DNA of 64,000 nt from JBKQVT01 sp963804825 (GCA_963804825.1 CAWDRV010000004.1:1-64000); one strand, 5' to 3'; shown: positions 19,825-29,255, counted from the first letter of the stretch. The notes: generated by a model from the sequence alone, not told the origin. Translations and numbers: made by a program.

Positions 19825-22800
19825 ATGGCTGAATTGACGCTCGGATTGGACGTTGGCCCCAACTCCGTTGGGTGGTCTTTGGTGGACGAGGGATCCCAGC
19901 AGATTCTTGCCGCGGGCGTGCGCGTGTTTCCGGAAGGAGTAGACCGGGATCAACAGGGCGGGGAAAAGTCGAAAAGTCAGTCCCGGCGGGAGGCGCGCGG
20001 AATGCGGCGGCAAATTCGCCGTCGCGCGCAACGCCGGCGTTTGCTGCGGCGTGCCCTGGCTGCTGCAGGGCTCTTGCCGCAATCGCGTGACGCCCTGGAG
20101 CAACTCCTGGTCGTAAACCCGTACGAACTGCGCGATCGGGGCCTTCGGGAAAGGCTTGAACTGAACGAGATCGGCAGGCTGTTGCTGCACTTGAGTCAGC
20201 GCCGTGGTTTCCTTTCCAACCGAAAGACCGACAAAGCCAAGGAGAAGGAGACGAAGGGGATGCTGGCCGAGATGAATGAATTGGCTGGTCTAATGGACGA
20301 CGCCGGCGTCACCACCCTGGGCAGCTATTTCGCGGCGCTCGACCGAGCTTACGACCGCCGGGCCGCGGCCGGGCCGCATATCCGCCGACGTCACACCAAA
20401 CGCGAAATGTACGAAGACGAGTTCGAGAAGATCTGGGCCGCACAGCAAGCACATTACCCCGACATTCTTACCGAAAAGCTGAAATACGGCGTTCGAGGCG
20501 CGCAACGCTACCCCAAGAAACCGGAACCATTGGGCAGGAAGTCGAGTCTTGTTGACGAGTACGGAATTCATGGCGTGATCTTCTTCCAGCGCAAGATGTA
20601 CTGGCCCAGGTCGGTTGTGGGGCGTTGCGAACTGGAGCCGCGGATGAAGCGATGCCCCCGCGCCGCCCGCGCGGCACAACGATTTCGCATCCTCCAAGAG
20701 GTCAACAACCTGCGCTTGTTGGACCGCGCCGCGCGGACGGAGCGCCGCCTAGGCCCGGACGAGCGGAAAACGCTCGTCCAACGCTTAAGCGCGATCAAGG
20801 AAGCCACGTTCGACCAGATGCGCGGCTGGCTTAAGCTCCCGGACAGCGTCCTGTTTAACCTTGAGCGCGGCGGACGAAAGAAGCTCGACGGCCATCAAAC
20901 CGACGCCGCCCTATCCGGAAAGAAATGTCTCGGTAAGCGATGGGCCGCCCTGCCCGAAGAAGTCAAGGATGCCGCGGCCGAAATCCTGATTGCGGAGGAC
21001 GCGGAGGACGAGGCCGTCCGGCGGTTGACGGCGGAGTGCGGGCTCGCCGAGGAGGATGCCCGGCTTGCCGCGGGCGCTCGTCTACCCGAGGGCTACATGA
21101 GTTTCTGTAGCCAGGCGATCGAGAAGCTGCTGCCACATCTCGAAAAGGGCATGGTGTTGATGGGCGACGACGCGTCGAACTCGGCCCTGCACGCGGCCGG
21201 GTACCTGCGGCCCGATCAGCGTGAGGTCAACCAGCGCCGCTTTCTGCCGCCGGCCCCCGCTGTGACGAATCCCATTGTCCGCCAGGCGCTGGTCGAGGTC
21301 CGCAAGACTGTCAACGCCGTCCTCCGCGAGTTGGTATACCGCGGCGGGCATAACTTGGAGAAATTGCGCGTGGAACTCGCCCGCGAGGCGAAGAAGTCGT
21401 TCGACGAACGGGCGCAACTCCGCTTCGACAACAGCAGCCGGGAGAAGGCGCGGGAGGATGCGGCAAAATGGATTGAGGGCTTCGACCCATCGATCAAACC
21501 AACGCGGGCCACGGTGAACCGCTATCTCCTTTGGAGGGAGCAGAGGGAATTTTGCCCGTACTGCGGCGCGAAAATCAGCCCTGCGCAGCTCTTTAACGGC
21601 GAGGCCGACATGGACCACATCTTCCCACGCTGGCGAAGCCTCGACGACTCGATGGCCAACAAGGTCGTCGCCCACCGCCGTTGCAACGCGGAGAAGGGCG
21701 ATCGCACACCGCGGCAATGGCTGGAAGACAGCGAGCCCGAGCGGTACGAGCGGGTTTTGCGCGCCGCCGAAATTCTTTCGTACGGCAAACAACGCAAGTT
21801 CCAACAGAAAGACATCCAATTGGACGACTTCGTTCAACGCCAACTCAACGACACCGCCTATATCAGCCGGTGCGTATCGCAGTACCTTCATTGCTTGGGC
21901 GCCAACGTGATTTGCACCCGCGGCGACATGACCGCCGACGTGCGCTATTGGTGGGGGCTGAATTCGATTCTTCAGCGGGACGGCAGCGACCGCAAAAACC
22001 GCGAAGATCATCGGCACCACGCCGTCGACGCGATCGTGATCGCGCTGACCGACGAGAAGAGGCTTTTCGCCTTGGCCAACGCCCGCGGCGAAAACATGCC
22101 GCCGCCGTGGCAAGGCTTCCGGGAAGAGGCGGAGCGGCTGATTCTCGGCATCAACGTCTCCCATCGCGCGCAGCGCCGCCTGCATGGCGCGCTCCACGAG
22201 GATACGTTTTATGGCGCAACACAAAAGGCCGACACCGGTGCGCGCGCCGACGCGGGCAGCCGCCCTTGGGCAAAGGATTGGGTGGAGGATGAGCATACGG
22301 TCGTCCGCCGCAAGCCGGTCGAATCGCTGACGAAAACCCAGGACCTCAATAAAATCCGCGACAGCGCGATTCGCGAAATCCTTCGGGCTCACCTTAAGAA
22401 TCGCAAACCCGATCCGGTCGACCCGGACAAGCCCGGAAAGATTCCCGGCGACGCCTTCAAGGGCGCGAACGCGCCGCGCATGCCCGCCGGTGTGCCAATC
22501 CGCCGGGTGCGGATGCTTGAGTCAGGCAAGACCTTCCGCCCCGTCTCGAAAAAGCGATCCTACCAGAACGTCAAACCCGGAAACAATCATCATATCGTTT
22601 ACCGTGCAAGCACCAAAGCTGGTCGGACCCAATGGACGGCCGAGGTCATTACCATGTGGGACGCTGCCGCGCGGGCCCTGAAGGGGCTTCCGCTCGTCGA
22701 CGGAACCGACCAGGGCGACCGAAAGTTCTTGATGTCTTTGTCGATCGGCGAGATGTTTGAGATCGACGGCACCGAAGGCGAGCGACTGCTCTGCGTGGTT

Positions 22801-22971
22801 AGAAAAATAGATCAAACCAACCGCCTCTACTTCAAATTCCACACCGACGCCCGAAAGGCCGATAAAATCGAGCCCGACAACCTCTACCTCTCGCTGAAAC
22901 AAATGCAGGCTCGCAACGCGCGAAAGCTGACCGTCGATCCGCTCGGCCGCATTCGCCGCGCCGCGGACTGA
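19825..22971 (+). CDS. cas9: Type II-C CRISPR-associated endonuclease Cas9
   Basis: RNA-guided DNA endonuclease, 1048 aa, in the II-C size range. The ATG at 19825 (MAELTLGLDVGPNSVGW) has GGGGGG upstream and is preferred over an upstream TTG. Domains: RuvC-I with Asp9; Arg-rich bridge helix about 54-81; REC lobe to about 480; RuvC-II with Glu517 in RVELAREAKKSF; HNH 577-625 with Asp597-His598, Asn612 and Asn621; RuvC-III with His731 and Asp735 in HHAVDAIVIAL; PAM-interacting C-terminal region to 1048. All nuclease residues expected for activity are present. The HNH has CPYC (577-580) and HRRC (617-620) pairs that could bind zinc, as in stand-alone HNH enzymes. The frame is intact. Confidence 0.97.
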   Translation: MAELTLGLDVGPNSVGWSLVDEGSQQILAAGVRVFPEGVDRDQQGGEKSKSQSRREARGMRRQIRRRAQRRRLLRRALAAAGLLPQSRDALEQLLVVNPYELRDRGLRERLELNEIGRLLLHLSQRRGFLSNRKTDKAKEKETKGMLAEMNELAGLMDDAGVTTLGSYFAALDRAYDRRAAAGPHIRRRHTKREMYEDEFEKIWAAQQAHYPDILTEKLKYGVRGAQRYPKKPEPLGRKSSLVDEYGIHGVIFFQRKMYWPRSVVGRCELEPRMKRCPRAARAAQRFRILQEVNNLRLLDRAARTERRLGPDERKTLVQRLSAIKEATFDQMRGWLKLPDSVLFNLERGGRKKLDGHQTDAALSGKKCLGKRWAALPEEVKDAAAEILIAEDAEDEAVRRLTAECGLAEEDARLAAGARLPEGYMSFCSQAIEKLLPHLEKGMVLMGDDASNSALHAAGYLRPDQREVNQRRFLPPAPAVTNPIVRQALVEVRKTVNAVLRELVYRGGHNLEKLRVELAREAKKSFDERAQLRFDNSSREKAREDAAKWIEGFDPSIKPTRATVNRYLLWREQREFCPYCGAKISPAQLFNGEADMDHIFPRWRSLDDSMANKVVAHRRCNAEKGDRTPRQWLEDSEPERYERVLRAAEILSYGKQRKFQQKDIQLDDFVQRQLNDTAYISRCVSQYLHCLGANVICTRGDMTADVRYWWGLNSILQRDGSDRKNREDHRHHAVDAIVIALTDEKRLFALANARGENMPPPWQGFREEAERLILGINVSHRAQRRLHGALHEDTFYGATQKADTGARADAGSRPWAKDWVEDEHTVVRRKPVESLTKTQDLNKIRDSAIREILRAHLKNRKPDPVDPDKPGKIPGDAFKGANAPRMPAGVPIRRVRMLESGKTFRPVSKKRSYQNVKPGNNHHIVYRASTKAGRTQWTAEVITMWDAAARALKGLPLVDGTDQGDRKFLMSLSIGEMFEIDGTEGERLLCVVRKIDQTNRLYFKFHTDARKADKIEPDNLYLSLKQMQARNARKLTVDPLGRIRRAAD

Positions 22972-23116
22972 GTCTCGCATCTCCCAAAGGAAAATGCCGG
23001 AAAACACTGGCTTTCCGCCACGCGGCTAATTACACTGGAAGGCGTGTCGGGAAGGCTTGTGCGTCCGCCACGGAGGGTTTCCTGCGCCCTTGCAGACCCC
23101 CCCGTGGGCATCCGCC

Positions 23117-24034
23117 GTGATCAAACACACCATTGAAATCTCCCGCGAGCCGGCCCATCTGACCGTCCGCCTCGATCAATTGCTCCTCCAGCGCGGCGAG
23201 GAAACCGTCGGCAGCATCCCCTGCGAGGATATCGGCGTCGTGGTCGTCGACCAGCCGCGCACCACCTACTCTCACGCGGCCTTGACCGGCCTGGCACGCT
23301 CCGACGCCGTGCTGGTCGTCTGCGGCAACGACCACCTCCCGGTCGGCGTTCTATTGCCCCTGGCCGACCATTCCCAGGTGGTCTGGCGCATCGCCCAGCA
23401 GGTGGCGGTCCGCAAACCCTTGCAAAAGCAACTTTGGCGGCAGTTGGTGCGGGCGAAAATCCGCGCCCAGGCCCTCAATCTGCCCCAAGCCTGCCGCGCC
23501 CGGCGAAAACTGGTGGAACTCTCGCGGCGCGTTCGCTCCGGCGACCCGGCCAACGTCGAGGCCCAGGCCGCCCGGGTCTATTGGCGGCATTGGCTCCCCG
23601 GCGAGGCCTTTCGCCGCCAGCAGGACGGCGACGGCGCCAACGCCCTGTTGAATTATGGGTACGCGATTCTCCGCGCCGCCGTGGCGCGGGCATTGGTCGC
23701 CGCCGGACTGCTGCCGGCGCTCGGCCTGTTCCACGCCAACCGCTCCAACGCCTTCTGCCTGGCCGACGACCTCATGGAGCCGCTCCGCCCCCTGGTGGAC
23801 CACCGCGTGCGGCGGCTGCGCGGACAAGGCCATCAAGAGTTGAACCCGGAAACCAAGAAGGGGCTGCTGGGCCTTCTGGCCGATCCGGTGCGGATCGGCC
23901 GCGAACGCGGCCCGTTGATGGTCAGCCTACACCGCATGGTCGCCTCGCTGGTGCGTTGCTTCGAGGGCGAGGCCGACCGTTTGGAGATTCCTCAGCGATG
24001 TTCCTCAGCGGATACCGATGTATGTGGGTCGTAG
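23117..24034 (+). CDS. cas1: CRISPR-associated integrase Cas1 (type II)
   Basis: Cas1 with Cas2 integrates new spacers at the leader end of the array. The likely start is the GTG at 23117 (VIKHTIEISREPAHLTVRLD); upstream codons do not resemble the family and no clear ribosome-binding site is seen. The signature NALLNYGYAILRAAVARAL is present, followed by GLFHANRSNAFCLADDLMEP with the catalytic His and Asp region, and the catalytic Glu is expected near ANVEAQAARVYW. 305 aa is normal. It begins 145 bp after cas9 and its end overlaps cas2 by 37 bp. No cas4 or csn2 is present, which supports subtype II-C. Confidence 0.95.
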   Translation: MIKHTIEISREPAHLTVRLDQLLLQRGEETVGSIPCEDIGVVVVDQPRTTYSHAALTGLARSDAVLVVCGNDHLPVGVLLPLADHSQVVWRIAQQVAVRKPLQKQLWRQLVRAKIRAQALNLPQACRARRKLVELSRRVRSGDPANVEAQAARVYWRHWLPGEAFRRQQDGDGANALLNYGYAILRAAVARALVAAGLLPALGLFHANRSNAFCLADDLMEPLRPLVDHRVRRLRGQGHQELNPETKKGLLGLLADPVRIGRERGPLMVSLHRMVASLVRCFEGEADRLEIPQRCSSADTDVCGS

Positions 24035-24327
24035 CGATGTTCGACCTGCCGGTGGATACGCCGAAGGCCCGCCGGGCCTACACCCAATTCGTGAAGTTTC
24101 TGCGCCGCGACGGGTTTACGCGCATGCAGTATTCGGTCTACGGCCGCCACTCGGCAAGCAAGGAGAACGCCGCGGTGCACATAGCCAGGGTCAAGGCCAA
24201 CCTTCCCCCGGACGGGGAGGTGCGCGTCCTCGCCATTACCGACAAACAGTTTGAGCGGATGGAGGTATTTTGGGGAAAATACCGCAAAGCGCTCGAGGAA
24301 CCGCCGTGCCAGCTCCAGCTTTTCTAA
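23998..24327 (+). CDS. cas2: CRISPR-associated protein Cas2 (type II)
   Basis: Cas2 is the dimeric centre of the Cas1-Cas2 integrase. The ATG at 23998 (MFLSGYRCMWVVAMFDLPVD) overlaps the cas1 3' end. The body reads FVKFLRRDGFTRMQYSVYGR and VLAITDKQFERMEVFWGKY, both typical of type II-C Cas2. 109 aa is usual. The first Asp of MFDLP is the conserved metal-site residue. The array begins 51 bp after the stop codon. Confidence 0.95.
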   Translation: MFLSGYRCMWVVAMFDLPVDTPKARRAYTQFVKFLRRDGFTRMQYSVYGRHSASKENAAVHIARVKANLPPDGEVRVLAITDKQFERMEVFWGKYRKALEEPPCQLQLF

Positions 24328-24378
24328 CGGCCACTTGTCCGCAAGCCCATTGCGCTAGCTCGGGTTAGGCCGGGAATA

Positions 24379-25990
24379 AGTGTATCCGATCCCGGCCCGT
24401 GAGCAAGCCGCAACTGGTGTCGTTGTGCAGTAACGTTTCGTTTGAGTGTATCCGATCCCGGCCCGTGAGCAAGCCGCAACCCGTCCAGGCTGCTCGTCCA
24501 TTCGACGGAAGTGTATCCGATCCCGGCCCGTGAGCAAGCCGCAACTACGCCCAGAGGATCGCCCGCAGTTTCACCAGTGTATCCGATCCCGGCCCGTGAG
24601 CAAGCCGCAACTACGGCGGCGATGTACTCCTGTTGGAGTTGAGTGTATCCGATCCCGGCCCGTGAGCAAGCCGCAACAGTGAGCGGCCAGTCGCCCTCGC
24701 CTGCCTAGTGTATCCGATCCCGGCCCGTGAGCAAGCCGCAACTACAACACGATCGGGAGACTTTATACCGACAGTGTATCCGATCCCGGCCCGTGAGCAA
24801 GCCGCAACGACACGCCGTGGCTCGATTGGCTGCTGCTCAGTGTATCCGATCCCGGCCCGTGAGCAAGCCGCAACGGACTGAAACGCCGGCAGCGAGAGCT
24901 GACCAGTGTATCCGATCCCGGCCCGTGAGCAAGCCGCAACTTCGACGTAGAACGTAACCGCCTTGCCGCAAGTGTATCCGATCCCGGCCCGTGAGCAAGC
25001 CGCAACAGCCGTGCAGGTTGCCGACGATCGCCTGCAGTGTATCCGATCCCGGCCCGTGAGCAAGCCGCAACTATCCGACCTGGATCCAACAGAGCCATAT
25101 AGTGTATCCGATCCCGGCCCGTGAGCAAGCCGCAACTATCCGACCTGGATCCAACAGAGCCATATAGTGTATCCGATCCCGGCCCGTGAGCAAGCCGCAA
25201 CTGTGGCGACCATCATCACAGCGTGCTCTCAAGTGTATCCGATCCCGGCCCGTGAGCAAGCCGCAACACCGTCCGGATGCAAGCCTACAGCCTGACCTAG
25301 TGTATCCGATCCCGGCCCGTGAGCAAGCCGCAACCTGGAGCGGCAGGGGCTGCATCGTCTTCAGAGTGTATCCGATCCCGGCCCGTGAGCAAGCCGCAAC
25401 ACCCGTTTCATCCCCCGTTGCACCACGGAAGTGTATCCGATCCCGGCCCGTGAGCAAGCCGCAACTGGGAAGAGGAGGTGACGGCTCAGGCGGTAGTGTA
25501 TCCGATCCCGGCCCGTGAGCAAGCCGCAACAAAACCCTAGCCGACCACCTGAACATCCAGAGTGTATCCGATCCCGGCCCGTGAGCAAGCCGCAACCCAA
25601 ATTGCTGGCCATTCTGCCACAAATGGAGTGTATCCGATCCCGGCCCGTGAGCAAGCCGCAACTCAGGCGGCGACTACGCCACGGCCATTTCTAGTGTATC
25701 CGATCCCGGCCCGTGAGCAAGCCGCAACTGAGCCCTCCGTGGGTACCGACGCGGGTCAGTGTATCCGATCCCGGCCCGTGAGCAAGCCGCAACTGGGCTC
25801 AATGGCGGCTGGTACTGAACAAAGTGTATCCGATCCCGGCCCGTGAGCAAGCCGCAACGCCCCGTTGCCGATCGTGTGGTGAAAGCTCAGTGTATCCGAT
25901 CCCGGCCCGTGAGCAAGCCGCAACCCTTTCAACGTTAAGGCGCAGACCCCGCAGAGTGTATCCGATCCCGGCCCGTGAGCAAGCCGCAAC
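24379..25990 (-). CRISPR. Type II CRISPR array, 25 repeats and 24 spacers
   Basis: The 36-base repeat reads AGTGTATCCGATCCCGGCCC, then GTGAGCAAGCCGCAAC on the plus strand, and all 25 copies look identical. Spacers are 29-30 bases, period 65-66. In crRNA orientation the repeat begins GTTGCGG on the minus strand, as type II repeats usually begin with GTT, and that strand pairs with the tracrRNA. Transcription should therefore run from the dnaA side toward cas2, and the leader should lie after 25990. Spacers 11 (25072-25100) and 12 (25137-25165) are identical. There is no degenerate terminal repeat. Short frames across the array are artefacts of the repeat. Confidence 0.97.
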
Positions 25991-26195
25991 TTCTCTGCCG
26001 CCGCCTGAGAGAGCTTGACGCCGATTTGGCACGATTCCCTGGGGACTGGGGGTCCGTTTTTTCAGGCTTTTTGCGGCCCCTGGACACCTCGTATCCGGCG
26101 GCCATCTCTGCTATAATTCGGGCTTTCACAAACGCCGGACTTCCGGCCCGTTGCGGCAACGGGCCATGGTCCACCTTGGCAGGCATGAATCCCAG
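25991..26195. other. Presumed CRISPR leader and dnaA upstream region
   Basis: This 205-bp segment separates the last repeat from dnaA. Read on the minus strand it should be the array leader; no clear promoter was found on that strand. On the plus strand TATAAT occurs at 26112-26117, 78 bases before dnaA, without a good -35. A perfect 21-bp palindrome lies at 26145-26165. No protein gene is apparent. Confidence 0.55.
26145..26165. promoter_or_regulatory. Perfect 21-bp palindrome upstream of dnaA
   Basis: GGCCCGTTGC, one central G, and GCAACGGGCC. It lies between the TATAAT at 26112 and the dnaA start, so it could be an operator or an mRNA hairpin affecting dnaA. Its core GTTGCGGCAAC shares GTTGCGG with the CRISPR repeat end, probably by chance. 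Confidence 0.5.
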
Positions 26196-27271
26196 ATGAC
26201 CGACGGTCTCGTAGCAATCCCGCTGAAGGGGCAGCCGATGGCGTGCCACGCCGGTCCCGGGGAGGACCAGGGCGGCCGGACTGCGCTGGGACAATTCCTC
26301 GCCGGGCCGGAAAACTACCTGGTGGAACCCGCCATCGCCGGCGTCCTCCACAAGCGGCCCGCCGTCTACAACCCGTTGGTCCTCCACGGTCCCAGCGGGA
26401 CGGGCAAGTCGCACCTCGCCCGCGGATTGGCCGACGCCTGGCGCCACCGCTTCCCCGGCCGGCCGGTCGTCTATACCACGGCGGTCGATTTCGCCCGGGA
26501 ACTGGCCGACGCGATCGAGACCCAGGCCGTGGTCGATTTTCGGCGCGCTATGGGACGGCCGACCTGTTGGTCTTCGAGGATGCAGGTCGTTTGGCCGAGC
26601 GGCCGGCGGCCCAGATCGAGTTGATCCACACGTTGGACGCCGTGTTGCGAGACGGAGGACAAGTGGTGGTCACGGCGTTGGCGGCGCCGGCCGAGCTTCG
26701 GGGCCTGATGCCCGGCTTGCAGGGCCGTCTGCTAGCTGGACTGTCCGTGCCGCTTTCGGCGCCCGGCGCCACCGCGCGGCTGGCCATTTTGCGGGGGTTG
26801 GCCGGCTTGCGAGAGATCGACCTGGTCGAGCCCGTCGCCCAGGCGCTGGCGGAAGGGCTCAACGGCACCGTGCCGGAATTGCTCAGCGCCTTGATCCAGT
26901 TGGAGGTTCCGGCCCGCATGGACGGCAAACCGATCGACTCCGGGGCGGTCCGCGACTATTTGGCCTCGCGCAACGGCGCCAAGCAGCCGCGCATCCATGA
27001 CATTGCGATCCTGACGGCGCGGTATTTCTCGCTCAAGCTGGCCGACCTGCGCGGTTCCTCGCGGCGGCGGCCGGTCCTGACCGCCCGCGACGTGGCCATG
27101 TATCTGGCGCGGTCTGTTTGCCGCACCGGACTGCAGCAGATCGGCCTCTACTTCGGCGGCCGCGATCATACGACGGTCATGCACGCCTGCCGCAAGATCG
27201 AGGCCCTCGTGAAGACCGACTCGGCGATCCGGCAGGCCGTCGATCAATTACGACAAAAACTACAGGCATAA
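26196..27271 (+). CDS. dnaA: Chromosomal replication initiator DnaA (short form), frame broken near 26541
   Basis: DnaA opens oriC. The visible protein starts almost directly with the AAA+ domain (TALGQFLAGPENYLVEPAIA) and has Walker A GPSGTGKSHLARG, a Walker-B-like DLLVFEDAGR, and a complete DNA-binding domain IV with LTARDVAMYLARSV and the DnaA signature GGRDHTTVMHACRKIE. At about 26541 a GGG run seems to have lost one G: restoring it gives DFRARYGTADLLVFED in one frame. The roughly 80-residue N-terminal helicase-loading domain I is absent or encoded in another frame; none is evident upstream. About 358 aa against a usual 440-460. The start codon is only weakly supported. Confidence 0.88.
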
Positions 27272-27632
27272 ATGGCATATTCATTTTTGTTGGTGCGCGC
27301 GTGGACAAGCTGTCGATCGGGCGTCGATCCTTTGTTCGACGGCCGGGCTGTTATCGACAGCCACCCGCACGGCGCCGCAAAACAGCCCTGTTATCGAAAG
27401 GCACTCGACAGATCAGCAACAGCCGGCCGACAGGTTTTCCCCGGGAGAACTGCATTAAGGAAGGCTCCCCGAATCGTTCATAATCAAGGCCGTCGAGCCT
27501 TCCTCGCGCCGTTCATCGACATTCCAGCGCCGCGCACTGTTACTACTGATGTTCAAGAGATTTAAACTATAGAACTATGAACGACCGGACGAAAACCGGC
27601 ACATCGACACAACAGAAAGGCAGTACCGATCC
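27272..27632. other. Candidate replication origin between dnaA and dnaN
   Basis: The 361-bp gap contains DnaA-box-like sites: TTATCGACA at 27351-27359 (one mismatch to TTATCCACA), TTATCGAAA at 27391-27399 (two mismatches) and CGTGGACAA near 27299 (two mismatches, opposite strand). AT-rich stretches lie at 27269-27293 and 27540-27582 in an otherwise GC-rich window. The position between dnaA and dnaN is a common oriC site. The boxes are few and imperfect, so this is a candidate only. Confidence 0.5.
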
Positions 27633-28753
27633 ATGAAAGTCACTTGCGAGCGTGAGAGGCTGTTGCATTCCTTTCAGACAGCCGCCAGCGTGGCGCCGAC
27701 GCGCAGCCCAAAGCCGATCCTGCAAAACCTCAAGCTGGATGTCGGTCCCGAGCGTGCCATCTTGATGGGCACGGATTTGGAGGTGGGCATCCGCATCGAC
27801 GTGCCGGGCATTGCGATCGAAGCGGCCGGCAGCGTGGTCTTGCCCATTGCCCGGTTCCTTTCCATCTTGCGGGAAAGCAGCGACGAGAAGTTGGACATGG
27901 AAAGCGACGGCCGCAAGATTCTGGTCCGCGGCCAGCGGAGCGAGTTCCAATTGCCGTCGGAGAATCCGGACGACTTTCCCGTCGTCACGGCCTTCCAGGA
28001 GGAGAAGTATCACGAGATGCCGGCCCGCTTCTTCCGCGAGACCATTCGTCGCACCGTCTTTGCGACCGACAACGAGAGCAGCCGTTACGCCCTGGGGGGC
28101 GTGCTGGTCGAGTTCAAGGGCGAGCAGGTGACGGCCGTGGCCACCGACGGCCGCCGATTGGCAAGGCAGGAGGGGCCGGCGAAATCGGTGGGTGGGCACG
28201 AATCGGGCGACCGCACTACGATCATTCCAAGCCGGGCCATGCAACTCATCGAGCGGGCCTTGGCCGACAACGACGAGAGCATCCAGCTCGCCGCCCGCGA
28301 CAACGACGTGCTGGTCAAAAGCGGCCGCACCACGATCTACTCGCGGCTGGTCGAAGGGCGCTTCCCGAAATGGCGCAACGTCTTCCCCGGCGCGACGCGA
28401 ACGTCCGCGTCGAGTTGACCGTCGGGCCGTTTTACGCGGCGATCCGCCAGGCGGCCATTGTCACCAGCGAGGAGCGCCGCGGAGTGGATTTCACGTTCGG
28501 CGAGGGCAAGGTGGTCCTGGCCGCCCACGGCGCCGAATATGGCGAATCGCATGTCGAATTGCCCATCGCCTACGACGGCGCCGAAACGATCATTACGCTC
28601 GATCCCCGATACTTGAGCGATTTCCTCCGCGTGTTGGACCCCGAGCAAACGATCAGCCTGGAGTTGCGCGACGCCGAGAGCGCGGCGGTGTGTTTCACGC
28701 AGGACGGCTACGGCTACGTGATCATGCCCCTGGCCCGCGACCAACGGCCGTAG
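27633..28753 (+). CDS. dnaN: DNA polymerase III beta subunit (sliding clamp), frame broken near 28387
   Basis: The clamp tethers polymerase III to DNA. The ATG at 27633 opens MKVTCERERLLHSFQTAASV, then KPILQNLKLDVGPERAIL, FRETIRRTVFATDNESSRYA and GGVLVEFKGEQVTAVATDGR, all beta-clamp signatures. In frame 1 the sequence ends after FPKWRNVFP. The third clamp domain resumes one frame away with RRDANVRVELTVGPFYAAIR and finishes with YVIMPLARDQRP. Adding one C to the CCCC run at 28385-28388 restores the frame. About 374 aa once repaired, a normal length. Clamp genes are essential, so the break is probably a sequencing deletion. Confidence 0.95.
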
Positions 28754-28940
28754 AAACAAGGCGGAAGGGGGAAGGCGGAGGGCGGAAGGAAGCAATGAGC
28801 CGGAGGCGTTAGCCTCCGGATGGGATCAAACCCAATTGGCCATGGTCACCAACACGGAGGGGGTAGAAGAAGGGTCGAGGATGCGCGAGGGGTAGACCGG
28901 TTTGGTCATCCTTCATCCTTTCTCCTTCATCCTTTTGGAA

Positions 28941-29243
28941 ATGCCCCGAGGCCCTGAAACGATCGGCAACATACTTCCCGAGTTGATGGCCCGCCGCGGC
29001 TACGCTCGGCTGCAGGGCGCCGAGCAGTACGACGCGGCGTGGAACGAGGCGGCCGGTCCGCTGATCGCCCTCTACACCCGCGTCGGCGCGTTGCGGCGCG
29101 GCAAGTTGGAGGTCGTGGTGGCCAATTCGACGTTGATCCAGGAACTCGGTTTTCAGAAGGCCGCGCTGCTGGAGGCTTTAACCCGACTCTTGCCCGATCA
29201 AGGAATCAAGGACCTGCGATTCCGGTTGGGAGCGATCCGGTAG
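28941..29243 (+). CDS. dciA: DciA-like DnaB helicase loader (DUF721)
   Basis: DUF721 proteins include DciA, which loads the replicative helicase in bacteria lacking DnaC or DnaI. The ATG at 28941 gives MPRGPETIGNILPELMARRG, with the family core YDAAWNEAAGPLIALYTRVG, then LRRGKLEVVVANSTLIQELG and the closing LRFRLGAIR. 100 aa. It lies between dnaN and gyrB, a common position, 12 bp ahead of the repaired gyrB start, so the two are probably co-transcribed. No recF is present between dnaN and gyrB. Confidence 0.88.
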   Translation: MPRGPETIGNILPELMARRGYARLQGAEQYDAAWNEAAGPLIALYTRVGALRRGKLEVVVANSTLIQELGFQKAALLEALTRLLPDQGIKDLRFRLGAIR

Positions 29244-29255
29244 ATAGAACCCATC

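Noticed and set aside
24809..24838. Spacer 7 shares 16 bases (TCGATTGGCTGCTGCT) with the QmoC-like gene near 40711, suggesting self-targeting.
   Set aside because: The match covers only half of the spacer. In crRNA orientation it lies in the PAM-distal half and the seed does not match, so targeting is not expected. It is probably chance.
24379..25990. A -10 promoter inside each CRISPR repeat, as in some II-C systems.
   Set aside because: The repeat end TACACT matches TATAAT at four of six positions, but no -35 or extended -10 is found at proper spacing. The evidence is too weak to call.
24355..26032. Several plus- and minus-strand frames with tandem CIRSRPVSKPQ- or RLAHGPGSDTL-like units.
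   Set aside because: They are translations of the CRISPR repeat in different frames. They have no start signals and the period equals the repeat-spacer unit.
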